Shown in pieces: positions 28,874 through 36,931 of a stretch of 64,000 bases of DNA; the first letter of the stretch is position 1; each line of letters opens with the position of its first letter. The DNA lies in contig NSGV01000001.1 of the NCBI GenBank assembly GCA_002300355.1, positions 2,418,001 to 2,482,000 of the forward strand, given 5' to 3'. This DNA comes from Streptomyces sp. TLI_235 (GTDB lineage: Bacteria; Actinomycetota; Actinomycetes; Streptomycetales; Streptomycetaceae). The position numbers and the translations under genes were made by a program. The notes under the pieces were generated by a model. It was not told the DNA's origin. It saw only the letters and a list, made by a program, of their open reading frames with translations, and did no database searches.

Positions 28874-29767
28874 TCAGAGCGCGGAGCGTACATCGTCCGC
28901 CACCGCGGCGAGCCGGGTGTAGACCCCCGGGTGGGTCGCCTCAGCGCAGCCCGTGCCCCAGGACACCAGCCCCGCCAGCCGGCCGGCCACCACCAGCGGC
29001 CCGCCGCTGTCGCCCTGGCAGGCGTCCCGGCCGCCCTGCTCCGCCCCCGCGCACACCATGACCCGCGGGTCGTACGGGCTGTCCCCGCTCTCCGGGTAGG
29101 CGCGCGAGCACACCTCGTCCGCGACCACCGGCACCTCGACCGAGCGCAGCGTGGGCGAGTAGCTGCCGTTCCCCCGGGTGTCGCCCCAGCCGTAGACCCG
29201 GGCCGCGGTGCCCACAGCGTACGGCTCGGTCTCGCCCTGGCCGACCATGCCGATCACCGGCCGGCCCGACTGCGGCTCGGCGAGGGTGAGCACCGCCACG
29301 TCCCGCAGGTTGTGGACGAAGTCGTACCCGGGGTCGATCCACACGCTGCGCACCGTGACCTCCCGGCCGTCCCGGGTGCGCAGGTCGTCACGGCCGATCA
29401 CGGCCTGCAGCCCCGGCCGGTCGGCGCGGCGGCCCGTCCGCTCGTCGTAGAAGCAGTGCGCGGCGGTGACCACCTTGGTGGCCGTGACGAGCACGCCGCC
29501 GCAGAACTGCCCGGACCGGGAGCCGCCGAACTGCTGCCTGCTGGCGATGGCGACCATCCACGGGTGGTCGGTGGTGGACGAGGCCGAGCCGCCGACGATT
29601 CTGCGCTGCGCCTCGGCGGGGCCGGCCGCGCCGAGCACCGCCAGCGAGGCGGGGAGGGAGGCCAGCAGCGCCGCGGCCACCGCGCGGCGGGCTACGGCCG
29701 TCCGGCTCGGGTTGCTGCGGAGGTCAAGGCGGCGGGGCCGAAGGGCGTGGGCGTCCAGGGAGGGCAC
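28874..29767 (-). CDS. Secreted trypsin-like serine protease (S1 family)
   Basis: 297 residues. A Sec signal region (about 20-52) precedes the zymogen junction RRIVGG (about 55). The catalytic triad is complete: His in VVTAAHCF, Asp in RDVAVLTL and Ser in CQGDSGGPLVV. An Asp in the S1 pocket (ACQGDSGG context: GRDACQGDSGG) suggests trypsin-like preference for Arg/Lys. Six Cys could form disulfides. I chose GTG 29767 (GGAG, 5 bp spacing) over the in-frame reading from 29854, which would hide the signal peptide. It lies downstream of hrdB in the same direction but behind a terminator. Confidence 0.9.
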   Translation of the reverse strand: MPSLDAHALRPRRLDLRSNPSRTAVARRAVAAALLASLPASLAVLGAAGPAEAQRRIVGGSASSTTDHPWMVAIASRQQFGGSRSGQFCGGVLVTATKVVTAAHCFYDERTGRRADRPGLQAVIGRDDLRTRDGREVTVRSVWIDPGYDFVHNLRDVAVLTLAEPQSGRPVIGMVGQGETEPYAVGTAARVYGWGDTRGNGSYSPTLRSVEVPVVADEVCSRAYPESGDSPYDPRVMVCAGAEQGGRDACQGDSGGPLVVAGRLAGLVSWGTGCAEATHPGVYTRLAAVADDVRSAL

Positions 29768-29894
29768 CGGGTCTCCAAGCTGGCTCGACGACAGACAACC
29801 GGCACAGCGTAGTCGAGCGGTCACCTTACGTGGCGTCAGCCGGCGCGCAGCCACCCGTACGAGCGATGCCGGCGGCCGGGCGGCTGACGGCCGC

Positions 29895-30047
29895 CCGGGA
29901 ACACCGGGTGTCCGGGAACGCCGGGTGTCCGAGAGCGGCGGGTGTCCGGGAACGCCGGGTGTCCGAGAGCGGCGGGTGTCCGGGAACGCCGGGTGTCCGA
30001 GAGCGGCGGGTGTCCGGGAACGCCGGGTGTCCGGGAGCGGCGGGTGC
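29895..30047. repeat. 17-bp tandem repeat array, nine units alternating between two variants
   Basis: Nine contiguous 17-bp units. Type A is CCGGGAACGCCGGGTGT and type B is CCGAGAGCGGCGGGTGT; units 2-8 run A-B-A-B-A-B-A, and units 1 and 9 are one- to three-base variants. The composite period is 34 bp. The array is intergenic and there are no spacers, so it is not CRISPR. It is likely variable in copy number between strains. Confidence 0.93.
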
Positions 30048-30064
30048 CGCGTCCGGGAATGCGG

Positions 30065-30097
30065 AAGGGGCCCGGAGCGCAGTGCTCCGGGCCCCTT
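30065..30097 (-). terminator. Terminator of hrdB
   Basis: Perfect 14-bp arms AAGGGGCCCGGAGC and GCTCCGGGCCCCTT around a 5-base loop, 12 bp beyond the hrdB stop. Confidence 0.85.
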
Positions 30098-30109
30098 CGG
30101 GCAGCTGGA

Positions 30110-31732
<1,623 letters not shown>

Positions 31733-32295
31733 GAACAACCTCTCGGACGATGAGTGGACTCGAACCCGTACCCGACCGTACGAGAGGACGGAAGACGATC
31801 ACGCACGATCACGTGCGAGGTCGGCTCCGACCGGCTCGGACTTGAGGACGAGGACTGGGTTTGCGGGACGGCAGCAGCGCCGCAGACCAACACAGCATTC
31901 TGACATGGTGGTGGTATTCCGGAGCTGCTTCCGCTCCGTACACATCGCTGCCACCCCTCAAGTGTTACGCATCCCGTTCGTGGCGCGGGTCACACCGCCG
32001 GCGGAACCTCCGCCGGCCCCTCACCCGCCGGGCGGCACGGCCCTCCGGAGGCCCGGGGGGACGGGTCGGCGGCGGTGGGAGGGGCCGTGCGGCGGCGGGG
32101 CCGGAGGGGTCCTGCGGGCGTTGCGCGAAAGCCGTCCGAAGGCTTTTCGGAAACCGTCCGTAGGCCGTCCGCAGGCTGTCCGGGGCGGCTGCGCGAGGCC
32201 GGGCTCGTCGCTCGGCCGCGCGCACGGAACTCGGGCACGGACCTCGCGCACGGACCTCGGGCACGGTACCCGCACTCGCGCTCAGCGGCTCGCGC
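31733..32295. other. hrdB upstream region and whiH downstream region
   Basis: 563 bp. The first 240 bp form the hrdB leader and promoter region with an ECF-like promoter candidate (31942-31968). From about 32100 to 32295, behind whiH, the DNA is filled with short imperfect direct repeats: CCGTCCG four times near 32137-32178, and a GCACGGACCTCG-like unit three to four times near 32217-32270. No ORF with coding character and no clean terminator for whiH was found. Confidence 0.5.
31942..31968 (-). promoter_or_regulatory. Candidate ECF-type promoter of hrdB
   Basis: On the minus strand, GTAAC, 16 bp, then CGATGT, about 210 bp upstream of the hrdB start. The AAC-type -35 and short spacing fit an ECF sigma factor. 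The main hrdB promoter of streptomycetes is known to depend on the ECF sigma factor ShbA; linking that to this site is inference. Confidence 0.45.
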
Positions 32296-33168
32296 TCAGT
32301 GCTCGCGCGGGGCCGGGACGGCGTGCTCGATGTCGGGATGGACGGTGAGCAGCGCCCGGATCGCCGTCTCGGCGGCGGTGCCGTCACCGGTGCCGAGGGC
32401 GTCGACCAGGCGCACGTGCAGGCTGATCGCCGCGTCCGAAGGACGCTCGCATGTCGAGCCGGGACCGCCCGAGACCTGCAGGGCACAGGAGACGATGCCG
32501 GACAGGTGCTCCAGCATGCGGTTCCCGGCCATCTGCAGCAGCAGGCCGTGCAGCTCGGCGTCGGCCCTGGCGTAGCCGAGCCCGTCACCCTGGGTGGCGG
32601 CGTGCGCCATGATCTCGGTCAGCTCGACCAGCCGGTGCTGGACATCCTCGCGGCCGTGGCCGGCGGCGAGTCGGGCGGCCAGCGGCTCGATCGCCCAGCG
32701 CAGCTCGAACAGCTCGCGGCGCTGCTCGTCGCGCTGGGGGCCGAAGGCGCGCCACTCGATGATGTCCGGGTCGAGGAGGTTCCAGTCGCTGACCGGGCGG
32801 ACCCGGGTGCCGACGTTCGGCCGGGCGCTGACCAGGCCCTTGGCCTCCAGCACGCGCAGGGACTCGCGGACGACGGTGCGGGAGACCTCGAACCGCTGGC
32901 CGATCTCCTCCGGGACGAGCGGGCGGTCGGCACCGAGGTCACCGGCGACGATCATCTGACCGAGCTGCTGGACCAGCTGGCCGTGCAGGCCGCGGCCGCG
33001 GCTGCTGGTGGTCTTGCGGCCGGCCCGGGCGAGGTCGGACTCGGCGCCCTCCCAGCGGGGGGCGGGCGGGACGGGCCGTTCGGCGTAGGGGAAGCGGTCG
33101 AGGTCGCCGGCGGCGATCGGGTCGGCCGAACGGGCGGTGGTCGTGGCGGGGTGCGCAAGGGTACTCAC
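32296..33168 (-). CDS. whiH: Sporulation regulator WhiH (GntR/FadR family)
   Basis: 290 residues. A poorly conserved N-terminus (1-65), then a GntR-type winged HTH (EEIGQRFEVSRTVVRESLRV, about 100-125) followed by SARPNVGTRVRPVSDWNLLD, and an FCD effector domain (about 140-275). WhiH is needed for sporulation septation in aerial hyphae. The identification rests on near-identical core motifs and on position beside hrdB. GTG 33168 is chosen for family N-terminus VSTLA and the GGA at 33173. A WhiG-type promoter lies immediately upstream, leaving a very short leader. The family binds carboxylate-like effectors; whether WhiH does is unknown. Confidence 0.92.
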   Translation of the reverse strand: MSTLAHPATTTARSADPIAAGDLDRFPYAERPVPPAPRWEGAESDLARAGRKTTSSRGRGLHGQLVQQLGQMIVAGDLGADRPLVPEEIGQRFEVSRTVVRESLRVLEAKGLVSARPNVGTRVRPVSDWNLLDPDIIEWRAFGPQRDEQRRELFELRWAIEPLAARLAAGHGREDVQHRLVELTEIMAHAATQGDGLGYARADAELHGLLLQMAGNRMLEHLSGIVSCALQVSGGPGSTCERPSDAAISLHVRLVDALGTGDGTAAETAIRALLTVHPDIEHAVPAPREH

Positions 33169-33176
33169 ACGTTCCT

Positions 33177-33204
33177 TTGTCGGCGATCGCCCCACCCGGC
33201 TTGA
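33177..33204 (-). promoter_or_regulatory. WhiG-type promoter of whiH
   Basis: On the minus strand, TCAA, 16 bp, then GCCGACAA, one mismatch in each half from the WhiG/FliA consensus TAAA-N15/16-GCCGATAA. Transcription would begin around 33169-33171, almost at the GTG start. WhiG control of whiH is established in S. coelicolor. Confidence 0.72.
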
Positions 33205-33338
33205 GGATTCTCGTGAAAAGCACACGAAAGGGTGATCGTCTGCGGCTGGATCATTGACTTCTTATCAGGCAGACCGTCCACTTCCGATCACTTGGACACC
33301 TCCTGTTGCACCTCCGCCGGCCGGCGGAGGACGGATCC

Positions 33339-34223
33339 TCACAGCTCACGACGCCTGAGCTGGACGGCGACGGCCGCCCCCAGCCCCAGCGCGGGCGGCA
33401 CCAGCAGCAGCGTGAGCAGCAACGGGAGCGGCAGCTGCAGGACGTCGGCCACGGCCCGCCCGTCGCGGACATGCAGCCGCTCCAGCCCGCTGTGCAGTGG
33501 CAGCAGCGTCTCCAGGTCCCGGACGGCAGGCAGCAGGGCAGGCCCACCGGGGCCCGTCCGGCGCAGCAGCAGGCCCGCGAAGAGCTGCCCCGGCACGGCG
33601 AGCGCCCCTACCACCACCAGACCGGCCGTCGCCTGCCGCACCAGGGAGGTGGCGACCAGGCCGACCCACGCGGCCAGCACCACCAGGGCGGCGAACAGCC
33701 CCAGCGGGCGGGCGGCCGCGGCGGCCGCGCGCACGGCCTCGGCGGTGCGGACCGAGTGGAGTGAGTCGCCGGCCGGGGTCGCGTGCGGGAGAAGTGCGCT
33801 GGCGTCCACGCCCGCGGGCAGGGCCAGCCACACCACTGCGGCGTTCACGACGACGACGGCGGCCGTCAGCAGCACTACGGCTGCGGCGAGCACCAGCGAC
33901 TTGGCCAGCAGCAGCGCCACCCGACGCGACAGCGTGACCCGGGAGGCCGGCAGCCCAGGGTGGACGGCCTCGTGCGCATACGAGAGCGCGCCGAGCAGGC
34001 ACGCCCCGAGCGCCGCCACCGGCAGCGGCAGGACCGGGACGACGGCGGCGACCGCCCGCAGTGCGGCCGCCGCCGACAGCGGGCCCTCCGGTTGCTGCCG
34101 GACCGTGACGCCAGCCACCGCCGCGCCCGCGAGCAGGACGGCGGCCGCGATCAGCCAGGTCGACCGCAGGCCACGCAGGCGCCGTACCTCGTACGACAGC
34201 GCGTGGTACGGCAGTGCGTTCAC
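33339..34223 (-). CDS. ABC exporter membrane subunit
   Basis: 294 residues with about six hydrophobic helices (e.g. LIAAAVLLAGAAVAGVTV near 25, AALVVLAAWVGLVATSLV near 195). It resembles ABC-2-like permeases of Streptomyces and overlaps the 3' end of the ATPase gene (ATGA), so the two are coupled. The conserved signature residues of a known substrate class are absent. It lies downstream of an ATPase that has lost catalytic residues (see that entry). Function unknown; it neighbours whiH. Confidence 0.78.
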   Translation of the reverse strand: MNALPYHALSYEVRRLRGLRSTWLIAAAVLLAGAAVAGVTVRQQPEGPLSAAAALRAVAAVVPVLPLPVAALGACLLGALSYAHEAVHPGLPASRVTLSRRVALLLAKSLVLAAAVVLLTAAVVVVNAAVVWLALPAGVDASALLPHATPAGDSLHSVRTAEAVRAAAAAARPLGLFAALVVLAAWVGLVATSLVRQATAGLVVVGALAVPGQLFAGLLLRRTGPGGPALLPAVRDLETLLPLHSGLERLHVRDGRAVADVLQLPLPLLLTLLLVPPALGLGAAVAVQLRRREL

Positions 34224-35662
34224 GGGGCCTCGCTCCGGTGGTACTCCCCGTCGGCCGACGGGCGGGAGGGCGGGTTCGGGCCTGCCTCAGGGTCTGTGCC
34301 CATGCGGGGGCTACAGCTCCGGTCGGGGAGCAGGTCCGGCTCGGGGCTACGGCTCGGGTCGGGGCTCGGGTGTGTGCCGGGCGCCGTCCGTGCGGGGAGG
34401 CCGGGCTCCGGCCGCACGGGCGGGACGGACGGGACGGACGGGACGGACGGGACGGGCGGGACGGGCGGGACCGGGGAGGAGGCGACCACGGGAGGGAGTG
34501 GCCTGGTCGGCGGATCCTCCTCGGGTGGCCGGCCGGCCCGGGTGGGCGTGGCCGCGGGCACAGGCGCGAACGGGGACGGTGCTGGCACGGACCGCAGTGG
34601 GGCGGTGCGGGAGCCGACGGTCGGGGCTCCGACGGTGGGCAGTCCGCCCGGACGGTGCCGGGCGGTCGTAGGCACGCCGTCCGCACGGGAGGGAGGTGCC
34701 GGGGCGTGCGGCATCGGGGTGTGCGGGAACGGGGTGCGGTGCAGCCGGACGACCTCGCCCGAGCGGCCGGAGCCGGCGGGCAGGACGGGGTGCGGCAGCG
34801 GCCGTCCGACCGCCCGGTCCGCGAGCTCGTGGAGCAGAATGCCGTGCCGGTGGGCGAGTTCGCCGATCTCGGCGCGGACGAGGCCGCCGACCGCGATGGC
34901 CGACCGGCCGTCCGGGCGGACCCGTGCGCCCTGGGCGAGGAGCAGGTCGGCGAGCCGGGCCATCTGCGGGCCGCGGACCACCACCTCGGGACAGAGCCGG
35001 GTGCCGCGGAATTCCGCCGCACCCTGATCGGCCGCCTGGCGCCCCCGCACCAGGGTGATCACCCGGTCGGCGAGTGCGCCGGCCTCCTGCGGGGAGCGGG
35101 TGGTGAGCAGCACCGTGCCGCCCGCGGCGGCGAAGGAGCGGAGGAAGGAGTGCAGCCACTCGGTGCCACGCGGTGAGAGGCCGGCAGTCGGGGCGTCCAG
35201 CAGCAGCGCCCGGGGATCAGCGAGCAGTGCAGTGGCCAGGGCGAGCCGCCGGTTCATGCCCGGGGAGAAGGTGCGCAGCCGGTGGCCGGCGACTCCGGCG
35301 AGCCGGGTCTGCTCCAGCAGGTCGTCGGCGCGGCGCGGCGGTACGCCGATCGCGGCGGCGAGCATCCGCAGATGGTCGGCCGCCCTCCGTCCGGGGTGGC
35401 CGGGACAGGCGGCTCCGGTGTCCGGCAGCAGGCCGACCAAGGTCTCGGGGCGGTGCAGCCTGCGGTAGGTACGGCCGTCGAACAGGGCCGCGCCGCGGCC
35501 GCGTTCGAGTTCGACCATGAGGCGGATCGCAGTGGTCTTGCCTGCGCCCTCGTCGCCGAGCAGGGCGGTGACCGTGCCCGGACGGGTGTCGAAGGTCAGG
35601 TCCAGCAGCGCCGGCGGTCCGTTCCGCCGGTGGACCTTGGTCAGTCCGGTGATCTGGATCAT
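34220..35662 (-). CDS. ABC transporter ATP-binding protein with degenerate catalytic motifs and a Pro-rich tail
   Basis: 480 residues. ABC domain at about 1-215, then an accessory region to about 290, and a long disordered Pro/Val/Ser tail (about 300-480) with PSVP repeats. Walker A is intact (GDEGAGKTTAIRL). The signature is FSPGMNRR in place of LSGGQ; Walker B is LLLDAPTAGL with Ala where the catalytic Glu should be; the switch His is Arg (LLTTRSPQEA); and the Q-loop Gln is missing (LLPDTGAA). ATP binding looks possible, but hydrolysis by the usual mechanism does not. It is coupled to the membrane subunit gene. It may be a regulatory or structural ABC protein, or pair with an active ATPase elsewhere. 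Confidence 0.82.
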   Translation of the reverse strand: MIQITGLTKVHRRNGPPALLDLTFDTRPGTVTALLGDEGAGKTTAIRLMVELERGRGAALFDGRTYRRLHRPETLVGLLPDTGAACPGHPGRRAADHLRMLAAAIGVPPRRADDLLEQTRLAGVAGHRLRTFSPGMNRRLALATALLADPRALLLDAPTAGLSPRGTEWLHSFLRSFAAAGGTVLLTTRSPQEAGALADRVITLVRGRQAADQGAAEFRGTRLCPEVVVRGPQMARLADLLLAQGARVRPDGRSAIAVGGLVRAEIGELAHRHGILLHELADRAVGRPLPHPVLPAGSGRSGEVVRLHRTPFPHTPMPHAPAPPSRADGVPTTARHRPGGLPTVGAPTVGSRTAPLRSVPAPSPFAPVPAATPTRAGRPPEEDPPTRPLPPVVASSPVPPVPPVPSVPSVPSVPPVRPEPGLPARTAPGTHPSPDPSRSPEPDLLPDRSCSPRMGTDPEAGPNPPSRPSADGEYHRSEAP

Positions 35663-35944
35663 CGCTGCCTGCTGCTCCCATGCCTCGGCCGACCGGGTGG
35701 CGCCGGCCGTGGGGAGCGCGGCGCTCCGCGTGCCCGCGCCAGCACACTAGGCCCCGGCGGGGAGGAATCCGGGCATTGCGGATGCCAGTGGGGAGCGCGC
35801 CTGCCGACCCCACTCGATCAGGTGACGGGATGGGGCTGCTGACCGATCGTCAGTGCGGGTGGCGGAGCGAGGCGTGCAGGCCGGGGTCCCGGCCCTGGGC
35901 CTGGATCGTGGGCCCCGTGATCGTGGGTCGGGATCGCGGGTCGG

Positions 35945-36685
35945 TCAGGCCTCGGGGCGGAGCATCGGCGGGTTGAGGACGGTCGCGCCACCGGCGGTGA
36001 ACAGTTGGGCGGGGCGGCCACCCTGCCGGGTCGTCGTACCGCCGGACGGGAGCAGGAAGCCGGGGGTGCCGGTGACCTTGCGGTGGAAGTTCCGCGGGTC
36101 GAGCACCACGCCCCACACCGCCTCGTAGACGCGGCGCAGCTCCCCGACCGTGAACTCGGGCGGGCAGAAGGCGGTCGCCAGCGAGGAGTACTCGATCTTT
36201 GAGCGGGCGCGTTCGACGCCGTCGCCGAGGATCTGGCCGTGGTCGAAGGCCAGCGGAACGCCGTCCGCGGGACCGTCGTTCAGCAGTTCGTGAACGGGGG
36301 CCCAGCGGGCGCTGCTGGCGTCGCCGCCAGGACGCGGGGTGGGCAGGTCCGGAGCCAGGACGAGGTGGGCGACGCTGACCACGCGCATGCGTGGGTCCCG
36401 CTGCGGGTGCCCGTAGGTCGCGAGCTGCTCCAGGTGCACGCCGGCCGCGGACTGGCCGGGCGCGGACGCCCGGAGGCCGGTCTCCTCCGCGAGTTCGCGG
36501 GAGGCGGCCTCGGCGAGGCCCTCGTCCGGGCGCACGAAGCCGCCGGGCAGGGCCCAGTACCCCTGGAACGGCGGCTCGCCCCGTCGGACCAGCAGCGCGC
36601 ACAGCTCGTGGTCCCGGACCGTCAGAACCACCAGGTCGACGGTGACGGCGAACGGGGGGAAGGCCGACGGGTCATAGCGCGTCAT
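35945..36685 (-). CDS. NUDIX domain protein with C-terminal winged helix (NrtR-like regulator)
   Basis: 246 residues. The NUDIX fold (about 12-150) contains [23 protein letters not shown], matching the Nudix box in spacing and with its key Glu residues. The C-terminal part ([20 protein letters not shown], then [13 protein letters not shown] and [12 protein letters not shown]) resembles the winged helix of NrtR, a repressor that senses ADP-ribose-like ligands and controls NAD genes. ATG 36685 is chosen ([11 protein letters not shown] is the usual start). A palindrome sits over the start region, consistent with autoregulation. No NAD gene is adjacent. It could also be a plain hydrolase. Confidence 0.83.
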   Translation of the reverse strand: MTRYDPSAFPPFAVTVDLVVLTVRDHELCALLVRRGEPPFQGYWALPGGFVRPDEGLAEAASRELAEETGLRASAPGQSAAGVHLEQLATYGHPQRDPRMRVVSVAHLVLAPDLPTPRPGGDASSARWAPVHELLNDGPADGVPLAFDHGQILGDGVERARSKIEYSSLATAFCPPEFTVGELRRVYEAVWGVVLDPRNFHRKVTGTPGFLLPSGGTTTRQGGRPAQLFTAGGATVLNPPMLRPEA

Positions 36686-36699
36686 GGCGATGATGATAG

Positions 36700-36714
36700 T
36701 CGTCTCTCTGACGA
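36700..36714. promoter_or_regulatory. Palindromic operator candidate at the NUDIX gene start
   Basis: TCGTC-TCTCT-GACGA, 15-30 bp upstream of the ATG, extended by partly symmetric ATAG/TAAA flanks (36696-36718). The position suggests binding by the encoded NUDIX/winged-helix protein. Confidence 0.5.
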
Positions 36715-36810
36715 TAAACACAGAGTGCCTACAGACCCGGGCCGGTCGGCCGGCCGGGTGCGGCCCGTTATCGGCCGCGGCACCGCGCCGGAGGAGGGGC
36801 CGGTCCGGCG

Positions 36811-36870
36811 CGGTGCGGGGTTGGGCGGCGCGGTGCGGGGTTGGGCGGCGCGGTGCGGGGTTGGGCGGCG
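36811..36870. repeat. Three 20-bp tandem repeats
   Basis: CGGTGCGGGGTTGGGCGGCG is repeated exactly three times (36811-36830, 36831-36850, 36851-36870), followed by a decayed GGTGTGGCG-type tail. It is intergenic, between the NUDIX operator and the 3' end of the debranching-enzyme-like gene. Confidence 0.9.
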
Positions 36871-36931
36871 TGGTGTGGCGTGGTGTGGTGCGGCGTTGGG
36901 GTGACGGCGGGGTGACGGCCCGACGGGCGCG

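Larger units (their letters stand above)
29768..30109. other. Intergenic region between hrdB and the protease gene
   Basis: 342 bp between two minus-strand genes. It holds the hrdB terminator (30065-30097) and a 17-bp tandem repeat array (29895-30047) that lies upstream of the protease gene. The remaining 130 bp next to the protease start presumably carry its promoter; none was recognised. Confidence 0.55.

Noticed and set aside
28874..29854. Protease start at 29854
   Set aside because: The extra 29 residues are basic and would precede the signal peptide; GTG 29767 has GGAG.
29895..30047. CRISPR array
   Set aside because: Units are contiguous with no spacers, and only 17 bp long.
31880..31925. 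SigR promoter (GGAAT ... GTT) upstream of hrdB
   Set aside because: Spacing is 24 bp, too long for the consensus 18-19.
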